From a virus: a stretch of DNA of 36,032 nt. Location: positions 1-36,032 of IMG/VR virus record IMGVR_UViG_3300028571_000057; one strand, 5' to 3'. The translations under genes were made by a program, and so were the position numbers. Below, piece after piece: positions 5,288-13,204 of the stretch (positions are counted from its first letter, which is position 1; each line of letters begins with the position of its first letter). The notes under the pieces are model-generated. The model worked only from the letters and a program-made list of their open reading frames with translations. It had not been told where the DNA came from and did not search any database.

Positions 5288-5451
5288 TAGATGATGAGCA
5301 AGCCAAGTATCGAGCTGAATATGCTCGGCAGCAAGCCTCAGCAAGTCGGCAGTCAGCTATGTTTGGAATGGGCAGTGCTGCATCCTGCGCGGCAGGCTCG
5401 CTAGCTGGAATAGCGGTCGCCTTGTTAGCGATCTTTGCAATTTTTCGCTGA
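5284..5451 (+). CDS. Small membrane protein, TTG start (55 aa)
   Basis: TTG at 5284 overlaps the preceding stop as TTGA, with GGAG upstream in the end of the previous gene. The terminase gene of this same genome uses the same kind of TTGA overlap, which makes this start believable. The N-terminal half is polar (DDEQAKYRAEYARQQASASR) and residues about 37-54 form one hydrophobic helix (AGSLAGIAVALLAIFAIF). It could be a holin-like or accessory membrane protein, but a single helix gives no firm assignment. Confidence 0.45.
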   Translation: MIDDEQAKYRAEYARQQASASRQSAMFGMGSAASCAAGSLAGIAVALLAIFAIFR

Positions 5452-5458
5452 ACGAATT

Positions 5459-5512
5459 ACGGCCCAACTCTTCAAGCACGCGAAACCGCGAACGAAGAAT
5501 CGGGCCGTTTTT
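5459..5512 (+). terminator. Terminator-like hairpin after the small membrane gene
   Basis: ACGGCCC (5459-5465) pairs with GGGCCGT (5502-5508), followed by TTTTT to 5512. The 36-base loop holds a small CGCG-AAAC-CGCG hairpin. It sits just after the stop at 5451 and separates this cluster from the late operon. Confidence 0.55.
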
Positions 5513-5538
5513 ACATACGCATCACATACACACGAACT

Positions 5539-5613
5539 CCGCTGGTTTTTCGCACACGCGCCCGAACACCTGACTGTTCGCGGCCAACAACTCTGCAACC
5601 AACCAGCGGTTTT
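5539..5613 (+). other. Structured intergenic element (nested inverted repeats)
   Basis: CCGCTGG (5539-5545) and CCAGCGG (5603-5609) are perfect inverted repeats, each followed by a run of T. Between them CGAACA (5563-5568) and TGTTCG (5575-5580) form a second stem around the same centre. No gene is supported here. It could be a second terminator, a small structured RNA, or an operator for the downstream operon. Confidence 0.4.
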
Positions 5614-5684
5614 TAACTCGACTGCCCAAATCAATAGCCCTTCCACACGGCAGATTTAGGGCGGCACCCTGAACACGGGACAAC

Positions 5685-5879
5685 ATGAAAACAGACCTTT
5701 CCGGCATCATCGGCCAAATCAAGGGCTGGCTCCTGGAGATCACCGCGGTTTGCCTTCTGCTCCTGCTGGCCATGACCGCGCTTCGCACAACCGGCCTCGT
5801 CAACATCAACGCACTGCGCACCATCGGACCAACAGAATTGGCGTACCTTTGTGGTGCGCTTTGGCTCCTTAAGAAATAG
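5685..5879 (+). CDS. Small phage membrane protein (64 aa)
   Basis: The protein starts MKTDLSGIIGQIKGWLLEIT and has a hydrophobic helix at about residues 17-32 (LEITAVCLLLLLAMTA). The ending LRTTGLVNINALRTIGPTELAYLCGALWLLKK has a second, shorter hydrophobic stretch. This ending is one I recognise from small conserved proteins in alphaproteobacterial phages, but no function is known to me. It opens the rightward operon that continues through the terminase. It could take part in lysis or superinfection control; that is speculation from size and topology. Confidence 0.6.
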   Translation: MKTDLSGIIGQIKGWLLEITAVCLLLLLAMTALRTTGLVNINALRTIGPTELAYLCGALWLLKK

Positions 5880-5915
5880 TTTGCGTCCCTGATCCTGACA
5901 ATCGGAGGACACCAC

Positions 5916-6986
5916 ATGCGATCTTTCCTTGCTAAATTCATGGACGGCTACACGACCACCGGCAAGTTTTGGCTTGCCCTTGGTGCATTTGCTCTCATCG
6001 TTGATGCTGCCATCAGCTACAAGTACGGCGTCACGCTGACATGGCTTCACGGCGTGGGATTTGCCCTCGTGGCTGTGTTCTTCGCGCTCCTGCCTGATGC
6101 GGCCTACAGCGAGGTTGAAAACCGCCGTTTCGCCAGCGGTATTGTGCTCAGTGCGCTTTGTATCCCGCTCGGTCTTGTCGCCCTCTACTCGCACCTTGGC
6201 TATGGTGCCAGCGTTCGCGTGGGCGACGTGCAGCAAACGACGGTCCAAAACGCCAAGTACGACGGAGGCCGCGAGCAAGTCGAAGAAGCTAAGGCAACGC
6301 AGGCCATGTTCACCAAGCGCCTCAACACGCTGGAGGCCGAACGCGCAGCGCTCATTGCGGCCAACTCATGGGCTCCCACCGTGTCGGCTGATGGCCTCAA
6401 GGCCCAGCTCGCAGCAATCGAGGGCGACCAAGTCTTTAAGCGGTCGAAGTCGTGCGCCGACGTGACGCTCAAGGATTCACGCACATTCTGCGACAAGCGT
6501 GCAGACGTGCAGAACCGCATTGGAAGCGTCGAGAAGATCAACAGTCTAGCCGAAGACATCGCAAAGATGAATGGTCAGATCGACGGCACGCGCAAGGTGA
6601 TCGCCAGCGCCCGAGAAAAAGCCGACAGCGCCGAATACAAGTCATCGGCAGTCGTCAATCAGACGAACGTCGCCGCTCAACTGTTCCTCGCCATGAGCGG
6701 CGCAACGCCTGAGAAGTCGATTGATCCTGACAAGGTGACGTTCAGCTTCGTCAACATCTTCATCGCTGGCGCTGGTTCGCTCGCCTTCATGATCATGGCT
6801 CCGGTTGGGTTCTTCGTTGCTGGCCGCAACCGCATCAAAGAGCGCTCTCCATCCTACGATTACGCATCAGCCAACCACGCATCGCCTAAGCTCCAAGCCC
6901 CCCAGGTTGTGACCAAGGCAGATCCCCGCTATGGTCAATTCATCCGGGAAATCGACCGCGCTCTAAACGGCGCTGCTCACGCATGA
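5916..6986 (+). CDS. Phage membrane protein with central coiled coil (356 aa)
   Basis: There are three N-terminal membrane segments (about 18-36, 43-61, 73-92) and a long helical/coiled-coil region (about 105-250) containing two cysteines (Cys180, Cys192) that could form a disulfide. A fourth membrane segment follows (about 276-303), then a proline/serine-containing cytoplasmic-type tail. A strong CGGAGGA ribosome binding site precedes the ATG. The stop overlaps the next gene by ATGA. I recognise the architecture from rhizobial phages but no function is established. A role in the envelope, such as exclusion or lysis timing, is only inference. Confidence 0.65.
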   Translation: MRSFLAKFMDGYTTTGKFWLALGAFALIVDAAISYKYGVTLTWLHGVGFALVAVFFALLPDAAYSEVENRRFASGIVLSALCIPLGLVALYSHLGYGASVRVGDVQQTTVQNAKYDGGREQVEEAKATQAMFTKRLNTLEAERAALIAANSWAPTVSADGLKAQLAAIEGDQVFKRSKSCADVTLKDSRTFCDKRADVQNRIGSVEKINSLAEDIAKMNGQIDGTRKVIASAREKADSAEYKSSAVVNQTNVAAQLFLAMSGATPEKSIDPDKVTFSFVNIFIAGAGSLAFMIMAPVGFFVAGRNRIKERSPSYDYASANHASPKLQAPQVVTKADPRYGQFIREIDRALNGAAHA

Positions 6987-7300
6987 TCACACCAACCTTC
7001 AAGCCCGCTCGTGGTCTTATCCGGTGGATACTAGATCGCGGCGGGTTTGCGGCCATCGTCATGCCAAACAGAACCGTCTATATCTGCGAAGAGTACCTCA
7101 ACCACTACGCCATCCGCCGTCATGAGTGCTCCCACCTAGCCCAATGGGACAAACTCGGCACGTTTCGCTTCTGGTTCCTCATCATTTACGGCTTCTTGGT
7201 CGACGGCTACAATCAAAGCCCGTTAGAGATCGAAGCAAGGCAAGCAGAGACCAACCCAAGCCATCCGCTTCTCACAAACTATAACTGGAGACCCACGTGA
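6983..7300 (+). CDS. Small HExxH metallopeptidase-like protein (105 aa)
   Basis: The motif RRHECSHLAQWDKLG places HECSH at residues 47-51, a zinc-binding HExxH signature. A hydrophobic segment (about 62-73) follows, then SPLEIEARQAE, whose Glu82 or Glu84 could be the third ligand as in gluzincins. This matches my memory of small phage-encoded peptidase-like proteins. The start overlaps the preceding stop (ATGA) and the end overlaps the next GTG (GTGA). The natural substrate is unknown; co-transcription with the coiled-coil membrane protein suggests a related envelope role. Confidence 0.65.
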   Translation: MITPTFKPARGLIRWILDRGGFAAIVMPNRTVYICEEYLNHYAIRRHECSHLAQWDKLGTFRFWFLIIYGFLVDGYNQSPLEIEARQAETNPSHPLLTNYNWRPT

Positions 7301-7530
7301 GCGCGCGTCTTTATTTGCTGCATAAGCCGACAGGCAAAACTCTCATGCTGGCAAAGATGTTTGACATCGACGGCTCGCTTGATTGGGTCTCAGTACCACA
7401 GGATGCCTGCGAGGCGTTCAAAGCTGCTGTTAACGCCCACATCGTGGGCTTGGTTGATGCTGTCCCAACGCCTTCTGATTGGGCGCTGACTGTTGATGGG
7501 GCCATCATTGAAAATGGAGAACCCCAATGA
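7297..7530 (+). CDS. Small phage hypothetical protein (77 aa)
   Basis: It starts with GTG inside a GTGA overlap with the previous stop. The product begins MSARLYLLHKPTGKTLMLAK and is mostly soluble with alternating beta and helical character. Its stop overlaps the ATG of the next micro-gene. No family is recognised; its reality rests on the double overlap and typical phage composition. Confidence 0.55.
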   Translation: MSARLYLLHKPTGKTLMLAKMFDIDGSLDWVSVPQDACEAFKAAVNAHIVGLVDAVPTPSDWALTVDGAIIENGEPQ

Positions 7531-7589
7531 ACGGCTCCTACTTCGAAAACCCCGATTGCCTCATTGCAGTAGAGGACACACCAGAATGA
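7527..7589 (+). CDS. 20-aa coupled micro-protein (possible)
   Basis: ATG 7527 overlaps the preceding stop (ATGA) and the stop at 7587-7589 overlaps the next ATG (ATGA). The peptide is MNGSYFENPDCLIAVEDTPE. Support is positional only; it may serve as a translational bridge. Confidence 0.35.
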   Translation: MNGSYFENPDCLIAVEDTPE

Positions 7590-7744
7590 ACGGATACACC
7601 GCTGAGTATAATGAGCCTTCTGAGGCTTCAATGCTACCGCTCGCCCAGCAAATCCTCGACATCACCGAAGAGTTCCCCCGCGGTAAGGCAGAGCAAGTGA
7701 TTGCGCTCCTGCTCGCTGAAAAGCTGGTTGTAGCCGAAACGTAA
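7586..7744 (+). CDS. Small phage hypothetical protein (52 aa)
   Basis: ATG 7586 overlaps the previous stop as ATGA. The product begins MNGYTAEYNEPSEASMLPLA and continues with an amphipathic helix pair (ILDITEEFPRGKAEQVIALL). A longer open frame from 7493 exists but would overlap two upstream genes. It resembles small helical phage proteins with a possible dimerisation region; function unknown. Confidence 0.5.
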   Translation: MNGYTAEYNEPSEASMLPLAQQILDITEEFPRGKAEQVIALLLAEKLVVAET

Positions 7745-7787
7745 CCCCACAGTTCCACAGTAACGGACACCCGGAAGGAAACGGCCC

Positions 7788-8180
7788 GTGTTTGAGATGC
7801 AGATCGAAGCTGAAAAAACTTCGATGACTTCGAAGGAAACTACCAGAGATAAGCGGATCGCCAATCTCAAGCCTTCTGTGAAGGGCCAACCTAGCCGCAA
7901 TCCAAGCGGTCGCCCCAAGAAGGATTACGACCTAGCGGCTCTGGCCCAAACGCACGCCAAGAAGGCCATTGAAACCCTCGTTGAAGTGATGAGCAGCGCA
8001 GAAGCACCACCAAGCGCCCGTGTTTCGGCTGCTGGTGAAATCCTCGACCGTGGTTTTGGCCGCGCTCCGCAATCCATCGCTCTCAACGCAACGATAGACT
8101 TTGGCGCTCAGTTTGAGGACTTCATTCGCGGCTTGAGCGCTGGATCGACGGCGAAAGTGATCGAAGGAACGTCAGAGTGA
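7788..8180 (+). CDS. DUF5681-like terminase-proximal protein, small terminase candidate (130 aa)
   Basis: The basic motif VKGQPSRNPSGRPKKDYDLA (residues about 31-50) is the hallmark of DUF5681-type phage proteins, found next to terminase genes. It is followed by helices LAQTHAKKAIETLVEVMSSA and AAGEILDRGFGRAPQSI. Position two genes before the large terminase fits a small-terminase or packaging-accessory role in recognising phage DNA. It overlaps the following GTG start by GTGA. The role is inference from position and motif. Confidence 0.65.
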   Translation: MFEMQIEAEKTSMTSKETTRDKRIANLKPSVKGQPSRNPSGRPKKDYDLAALAQTHAKKAIETLVEVMSSAEAPPSARVSAAGEILDRGFGRAPQSIALNATIDFGAQFEDFIRGLSAGSTAKVIEGTSE

Positions 8181-8419
8181 CCAACGAAACAGTGCAGCAA
8201 TCGGCGGCTGGCATCACTGCAACGGTGAATAAGCGCCGAAATCAATACGCAAACCTGATCAAAGACGCTGGCAACATGAGCCAGCAAGAGCTTTCGGATC
8301 GGATCTGCGTTCACCGGAACACGATTTCAAAATGGGCAACTGGCAAGGTTGCTGTCCCTGGTCCCGTTCGTGCCTATCTTCGCCTCTTCGCTGAAATCAG
8401 AATGGCTTTGGTGCATTGA
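8177..8419 (+). CDS. Helix-turn-helix protein immediately before the large terminase (80 aa)
   Basis: It has a GTG start in a GTGA overlap. Residues 35-60 form a Cro/XRE-like helix-turn-helix: MSQQELSDRICVHRNTISKW followed by ATGKVAVPGPVRAYL. A DNA-binding protein placed here could be the true small terminase subunit or a regulator of the packaging operon. Its stop overlaps the TTG start of the large terminase. Which of this gene and the DUF5681-like gene fills the small-terminase role cannot be decided from sequence alone. Confidence 0.6.
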   Translation: MTNETVQQSAAGITATVNKRRNQYANLIKDAGNMSQQELSDRICVHRNTISKWATGKVAVPGPVRAYLRLFAEIRMALVH

Positions 8420-9945
8420 ACTGGCAGGACAAGGTTGCCCTATGGGCTGCTTCACCGTTCCACTTCGTCATCGAAGCACTGTTCCAAATGCCGGTGGAAG
8501 ACTGGCACCCTTGGATGCCTGGAACGGAACGCCCAGCCAAGCCACCAAGAGGCCCGGAATACTGGCAAGGTGAGTTTCTAAAGGACGTTGGCCGCGCACG
8601 AACGGAAGGCAAGCGCCGGTTTAGCGTTCGCGCCGGTCATGGTGTTGGCAAATCGACCGTCGAAGCCTGGCTGATCCTCTGGTTCGTGCTGTTCCATCGC
8701 GGCTTGAAGTGCCCAGTGACGGCGAACTCGCAAGACCAGCTTAAAGACGTTGTGTGGGCTGAAATTTCGCGCTGGTGGCGTGAGCTTCCGCCGTTTCTGA
8801 AGGACATGATCGAGGTCACTGCCGAACGTGTGGTGGTGAAAGCCGATCCTGAAGGGTCTTTCGCAGTCGCCCGAACTGCTCGGCCCGAGCGTCCAGAGGC
8901 TTTGCAAGGGTTCCACGCTCAGACGCTGGCGTTCTTCATCGAAGAAGCCTCAGGCATCGAAGACGTGATTTTTGAGACTGCAGGCGGTGCGCTTTCATCT
9001 GAAAACTCATGGGTTTTCATGTTTGCGAACCCCACGCGCGTCTCGGGTTACTTCTACCGATCGCACCATCAAAACCGGGGATCGTGGCGGGTCTATCATG
9101 TTCCCTGCCAAGCATCGTCCCGCGTCTCGACCAACTACGCGGTCCAGATCGCAGAAGAATACGGCGAGCAGTCTAACGTCTACCGCGTTCGTGTGCTGGG
9201 AGAGTTCCCGCTAACCGAAGACGACGGCGTAATCTCGTTGGGCCTGGTTGAAGCTGCGATTGATCGTCAGGTTTCGCCCACGGATGCCGGTGTGGTATGG
9301 GGTCTGGACGTTGCTCGGTTTGGTGACGACACCACGGCGCTCTGCAAACGGCGCGGCAATGTGGTGTTTGAGCTGACGAAGGAATGGCGCAAGCTCGATC
9401 TCATGCAGACGTGCGGGATCGTTGCCAAAGAATACCGCGAGACGCCTGATGGTTGGGTGCCTGCTGCGATCAACGTCGACGTGATCGGGATCGGTGCTGG
9501 TGTTGTTGATCGGCTGAGAGAGTTGGGGTTGCCGGTTCGTGGGATCAACGTCGGGGAAAGCCCTGCTCTTCAAGGCGAACGGTTCATGCGGCTTCGCGAT
9601 GAACTGTGGTGGCAAACGCGGGAATGGTTCGAGGGCCGCGCATGCACGATGCCACGCGATGACGGTCTGATCTCTGAGTTGGTCGCGCCCAAGTACAAGC
9701 TGGAAAGCTCGGGCAAGATCAAGATCGAATCCAAGGACGACATGAAGAAGCGCGGCGTGAAGTCTCCCAACCGGGCGGACGCGCTGTGTCTTACGTTTGC
9801 AGGTGGCGAGATCAGATCGAATTACGCCCACCGGCCTGTTGTTGCGATGGGCAACTATGACCCTTTCAGCGTGTCGAGCGACGACTTTGAGCGTGCCGTT
9901 CGTCGGTCTTCGCACGCGGTCACGGATTACAACCCGTTTGGATGA
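8416..9945 (+). CDS. Terminase large subunit
   Basis: This is the ATP-driven packaging motor and headful/cos nuclease. Walker A is RAGHGVGKS (residues 72-80). The Walker B-like strand is LAFFIEEAS (171-179), with Glu-Glu where Asp-Glu is usual. The C-terminal nuclease shows WGLDVARFGDD (Asp298), NVDVIGIGAG (Asp355) and NRADALCLTF near residue 456. The 509-aa length is normal. The start is TTG at 8416, inside a TTGA overlap with the HTH gene; no better ATG exists upstream of MNWQDKVALW. It is followed by small genes and the portal, as expected in a podophage. Confidence 0.93.
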   Translation: MNWQDKVALWAASPFHFVIEALFQMPVEDWHPWMPGTERPAKPPRGPEYWQGEFLKDVGRARTEGKRRFSVRAGHGVGKSTVEAWLILWFVLFHRGLKCPVTANSQDQLKDVVWAEISRWWRELPPFLKDMIEVTAERVVVKADPEGSFAVARTARPERPEALQGFHAQTLAFFIEEASGIEDVIFETAGGALSSENSWVFMFANPTRVSGYFYRSHHQNRGSWRVYHVPCQASSRVSTNYAVQIAEEYGEQSNVYRVRVLGEFPLTEDDGVISLGLVEAAIDRQVSPTDAGVVWGLDVARFGDDTTALCKRRGNVVFELTKEWRKLDLMQTCGIVAKEYRETPDGWVPAAINVDVIGIGAGVVDRLRELGLPVRGINVGESPALQGERFMRLRDELWWQTREWFEGRACTMPRDDGLISELVAPKYKLESSGKIKIESKDDMKKRGVKSPNRADALCLTFAGGEIRSNYAHRPVVAMGNYDPFSVSSDDFERAVRRSSHAVTDYNPFG

Positions 9946-9949
9946 GCAC

Positions 9950-10153
9950 ATGAAAGAATGGACGTGGGAAGAATTGAGAAAATCATTCCCAGATCGATCG
10001 ACTGACGATGGGAGCCTTAAGACGCTCAAGCATTTGTATCGGTACGGTGTTTGGTCTGGCTTGATTAACCCAGAAAGCGATTCTGGCAAGGCATTATGGG
10101 CCGGGTACGTTGCCGATGAAGCGTATGGCAGGAACCGCGTCATTGCTGACTGA
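9950..10153 (+). CDS. Small phage hypothetical protein (67 aa)
   Basis: ATG at 9950 lies five bases after the terminase stop, with GGATGAG as a possible ribosome binding site. The product begins MKEWTWEELRKSFPDRSTDD and includes KALWAGYVADEAYGRNRVIAD. The frame is open further upstream but only inside the terminase gene. No family is recognised. It sits between the terminase and the acetyltransferase-like gene. Confidence 0.55.
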   Translation: MKEWTWEELRKSFPDRSTDDGSLKTLKHLYRYGVWSGLINPESDSGKALWAGYVADEAYGRNRVIAD

Positions 10154-10664
10154 GATCGACTACCTATCGCTCGAATTCATCTGCTTGAACATGCGCAAGA
10201 TCGACCGCGATGAAATCTACAACACTCGCGAGAACGATAACCCGCTGCAACTGGCCTATGAGGCGCATTACACGTTCCGGAATAAGGGCCGGGGCCGCAT
10301 TGCTTGGCACAACGGCAAGCCCTGCGCGGTGGTCGCGCTGACTGAAAGCTGGCCGGGGCATTGGGAAATCTCAATGTTTGGCACCGATGATCTCCCCAAG
10401 GCTGGGATCGAGATGATCCGGTGGATCAGGAACGAGATCAGCGACATTTTCAAGATCAGCGCAGGGCGGAGGCTCCAGTGCCATTCGCGCGAGGGGCATC
10501 CTGAGGCGCACAAGATGATCCTGGCACTCGGCGGCAAGCCGGACGGTCCTTGGAAAGAGGCCTACGGCAAGGACGGCAGCAGGTATCAGCTCTACGTCTG
10601 GCTTCGTGGCGTCAACGATCAGTTCATGGATGCGGGTTATGTCCGCGCCGATAAGGTTGCCTGA
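10125..10664 (+). CDS. GNAT-like / DUF2833-like virion-associated protein (about 173-184 aa)
   Basis: The pattern LSLEFICLNMRKIDRDEIYN, then RGRIAWHNGKPCAVVALTES, then WEISMFGTDDLPKAGIEMI resembles the acetyltransferase-like fold of T7 gp13-type (DUF2833) proteins: an early helix pair, a central beta hairpin, and a late LALGGKPDGPWK segment. In T7-like phages these belong to the virion or its assembly. The start is uncertain: ATG 10116, ATG 10125 and TTG 10143 (preceded by AGGAA) are all possible and overlap the previous gene. The coordinate given uses ATG 10125. Its stop overlaps the next ATG. Confidence 0.65.
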   Translation: MAGTASLLTEIDYLSLEFICLNMRKIDRDEIYNTRENDNPLQLAYEAHYTFRNKGRGRIAWHNGKPCAVVALTESWPGHWEISMFGTDDLPKAGIEMIRWIRNEISDIFKISAGRRLQCHSREGHPEAHKMILALGGKPDGPWKEAYGKDGSRYQLYVWLRGVNDQFMDAGYVRADKVA

Positions 10665-10861
10665 TGAACAAGAACGACGGAAGAGACGTGACGCTTGCGG
10701 GTGGTAGCAACGACGGCCTCACAGTCAAAGTGTACGGCAGGGTGTTGGCAATTCCTGCCGTCGATAGCCCTGCGCTCAAAGAGATTTACGTCATGACGGG
10801 CCATGTTCGTGACGGGATTGAGGTCTGGCGCTTCCAGTCAACTATCCGCAACGACGATTAA
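10664..10861 (+). CDS. Small phage hypothetical protein (65 aa)
   Basis: ATG 10664 overlaps the upstream stop as TGATG. The product begins MNKNDGRDVTLAGGSNDGLT and is beta-rich (LTVKVYGRVLAIPAVDS, IYVMTGHVRDGIEVWRF). Composition and coupling support a real gene. No family recognised. Confidence 0.55.
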   Translation: MNKNDGRDVTLAGGSNDGLTVKVYGRVLAIPAVDSPALKEIYVMTGHVRDGIEVWRFQSTIRNDD

Positions 10862-10875
10862 TAGGAGAAAACTCA

Positions 10876-11091
10876 ATGTGCTTCGGATCTAAGAGCAGCA
10901 GCCCGGCTACGCCGCAACCAACCGCGCCAACCACATTCGACTACTCAAAGGCCCAGCCCGACAACTCGAACGCCCAACGCATGAAGCAGATGGCGGCGGC
11001 AACGACCGGGCCAACATCATTCGGCTCTGAATTGGGCGGCGTGACCGTCACTCCGGGTGCTCCAAACACAGCTAGCATGGGGGGCATGTAG
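10876..11091 (+). CDS. Small Ser/Thr/Pro-rich phage protein (71 aa)
   Basis: A good ribosome binding site (AGGAG) precedes ATG 10876. The product begins MCFGSKSSSPATPQPTAPTT, with a Cys at position 2, and ends in a Gly/Met-rich tail (PNTASMGGM). Proteins of this kind often lie just before the portal in podophages with unknown function. It is likely disordered. Confidence 0.6.
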   Translation: MCFGSKSSSPATPQPTAPTTFDYSKAQPDNSNAQRMKQMAAATTGPTSFGSELGGVTVTPGAPNTASMGGM

Positions 11092-11092
11092 A

Positions 11093-11293
11093 ATGTGCTC
11101 AGCTCCCAAGCCTCCCACTCCTGTTGCTCCTCCTGCGCCGCTGCCAGCGCGCGACGCCTCGATTGACGCTGCTCGGTCGCGGCAAGATGCATCGCGGCGT
11201 TCGGCCATGTCTGGGTATCAATCCACGATGCTGACCGGTGGCGGTGGCATGTCGTCGCCTGCGTCGACGGCAAGCCCTGTCTTGGGAGGCTGA
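11093..11293 (+). CDS. Small pro-rich phage protein preceding the portal (66 aa)
   Basis: ATG 11093 follows the preceding stop directly, with a G-run before it. The product is MCSAPKPPTPVAPPAPLPAR followed by helical and Gly-rich parts ending SPVLGG. Short proteins starting MC(S/A)xPKPP are common just upstream of podovirus portal genes in my experience; their function is unknown. The open frame extends to 11057 but the longer start overlaps the previous gene. Confidence 0.6.
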   Translation: MCSAPKPPTPVAPPAPLPARDASIDAARSRQDASRRSAMSGYQSTMLTGGGGMSSPASTASPVLGG

Positions 11294-11298
11294 TCTAA

Positions 11299-13155
11299 GT
11301 GCTTGATGGCTCGCAGCATGAAAAGGACGAGGGGGAACATCCTAAGTCCCGCATCGACGTTGAGGCACTAAAGCGGCTTTATGATAGCCGCAAAGACTCG
11401 ACCGAACGCACAAACTGCGAACACCATTGGCAACAGGTCGCGGAAGTGATCTCGCCTCGCAAGATCGACTTTGTCGGGATGCGCACGGCTGGCGAGAAGA
11501 AGATGTCGACGGTGCTGGATTCGACCGGCATCCACTCGAATGAAATGCTCGCATCTGGCCTGCACGGCATGGCGACGAACCCGGCTTCACGCTGGTTCTC
11601 GCTTCGCATGGTGGCGAGCAAGGCAACCCAGCCTGACGGCTCACAGATCAGCATCAACGAAGATAAGGCTGTTCTCACGTACCTGTCCGAAGTCGAAGAG
11701 ATCATGTGGCAACGCATGTACCAGCCGGGGACTAACTTCACGACGGCGTTGCATGAAAGTTACCTCGACCTTGGCGCGTTCGGCACGGCTGTCATGTATA
11801 TCGGCACGCGGGCGAATGGCGGCCTGCTGATCGAATCCCGCCCGCTGGCTGAGTGCGTCATCGCTGAGAACAGCGACGGCAAGGTCGATAGCGTGATGCG
11901 CAAGACCCAGATGACCGTGCGTCAGGTCATGCAGATGGCCCGCTCCGACGGCTGGACTCCATCGGATAAAGTCAAGGACCTGTACCGGTCTGAAAAGTTT
12001 GATGAGATGGTGACGATCATTCACGCCGTCTATCCCCGCGAGGAACGCGAACCCGGCAAGAAGAACCGCAAAAACAAGGCGTTTGCTAGCGTCTACTTTG
12101 AGCACGAAAGCTGCTGTTTGCTCGAAGAGGACGGCTACGACGAGTTTCCCTACATGGTGCCACGTTGGGCCAAGTATGCCGGTGAGGTTTACGGTCGTTC
12201 GCCTGCGATGACGGCGCTTCCCGATGTGAAGATGCTCCAAGCGATGAGCGTGACCGTGCTTAAGGCGGCGCAGAAGATCGTTGATCCGCCCATGTTTTTG
12301 CGTGACGACGGCATATCCGGCCCGGTTCGGACGGTGCCTGGTGGTATTAACTACTGGCGCGGCAACCCATCCGATGGGATCATGCTCATGCCAACCGCTG
12401 GACAAGCCCTGCCGATCACACTTGAGATGCTGGAAAGCCTGCGCAACCGCATCCGCACGACGTTCTTCGTTGACGTTCTTCAATTCACGATGGACGCCAA
12501 GATGACGGCGACTGAGGTGATGCAGCGCACGCAAGAGCGCATGCGGTTGCTGGGTCCATTGATCGGGCGTCTTGAGGGTGAACTACTTGGCCCTCTCATT
12601 GAGCGCGTGTTCGGCATTCTGAACCGCGAGGGCAAGCTGCCGGTCCCGCCCGAGATCATCCAAGAGAGCGAATTTACGGTCGAATACGTGTCCCCGATCG
12701 CGACCGCGCAGAAGCAGAACGCGGCGATGGGGATCAGTCAGGTGTTCCAGATCATGGCCCCGTTCGGGCCTGATATCGGTGCTCAGATCGCGGCGAAGGA
12801 ACTCGACATCACTAAACTGTTCGTGTGGGCGTGGGATCTATTCAATTGCGATCCGAAGCTGCTCAAGGCCGACGAAGACCGCGAAGTTGAAACCCAAAAG
12901 GGACAGGCTGCCGAAGCCCTGCAAATGGGCGTTCCTGCGATGGATATGGTCAGCAAGGGCGCTGGCGCGGTCAAGCAGTTGGGTGGAGCTCAAGCGGAGG
13001 GCGGCATAGATCTTCAAACGCTGATGCGCGAGTTGAGCAAAAACCCCCAGATCGTTCAGCAATTGCAGGAGTTGAGCGGCGGTCAAGGTGGCCAGCGTGC
13101 GCTTCCACCTCCTGGACCGCCAGATCCGATGATGATGGAGCAAGACGCTGCCTAA
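11299..13155 (+). CDS. Portal (head-tail connector) protein
   Basis: The 618-aa protein matches the podovirus head-tail connector family: IDVEALKRLYDSRKDSTERT near the N-terminus, HWQQVAEVISPRK, SNEMLASGLHGMATNPASRW (about residues 80-99), ESYLDLGAFGTAVMYIGT, and GPLIGRLEGELLGPLIERVF in the C-terminal part. It forms the dodecameric ring at one capsid vertex through which DNA is packaged and ejected. The start is GTG at 11299, with GGGAGG upstream. The C-terminal 40 residues are Pro/Gly/Met-rich, as usual for exposed portal ends. Confidence 0.92.
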   Translation: MLDGSQHEKDEGEHPKSRIDVEALKRLYDSRKDSTERTNCEHHWQQVAEVISPRKIDFVGMRTAGEKKMSTVLDSTGIHSNEMLASGLHGMATNPASRWFSLRMVASKATQPDGSQISINEDKAVLTYLSEVEEIMWQRMYQPGTNFTTALHESYLDLGAFGTAVMYIGTRANGGLLIESRPLAECVIAENSDGKVDSVMRKTQMTVRQVMQMARSDGWTPSDKVKDLYRSEKFDEMVTIIHAVYPREEREPGKKNRKNKAFASVYFEHESCCLLEEDGYDEFPYMVPRWAKYAGEVYGRSPAMTALPDVKMLQAMSVTVLKAAQKIVDPPMFLRDDGISGPVRTVPGGINYWRGNPSDGIMLMPTAGQALPITLEMLESLRNRIRTTFFVDVLQFTMDAKMTATEVMQRTQERMRLLGPLIGRLEGELLGPLIERVFGILNREGKLPVPPEIIQESEFTVEYVSPIATAQKQNAAMGISQVFQIMAPFGPDIGAQIAAKELDITKLFVWAWDLFNCDPKLLKADEDREVETQKGQAAEALQMGVPAMDMVSKGAGAVKQLGGAQAEGGIDLQTLMRELSKNPQIVQQLQELSGGQGGQRALPPPGPPDPMMMEQDAA

Positions 13156-13204
13156 GAAGCCGAACCCAACGTCTGCCGCCGCGCGCCGCGCTGTTGAGAA
13201 CGCC

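Noticed and set aside
5435-5659. 74-codon frame over the structured intergenic region
   Set aside because: No ribosome binding site, composition dominated by the hairpin sequences, and it starts inside the previous gene.
9211-10143. Long reverse-strand frame (310 codons) opposite the terminase
   Set aside because: It is the complement of a well supported terminase gene in a GC-rich genome and shows no recognisable product; likewise the reverse frames at 11641-12534 and 26513-27520.
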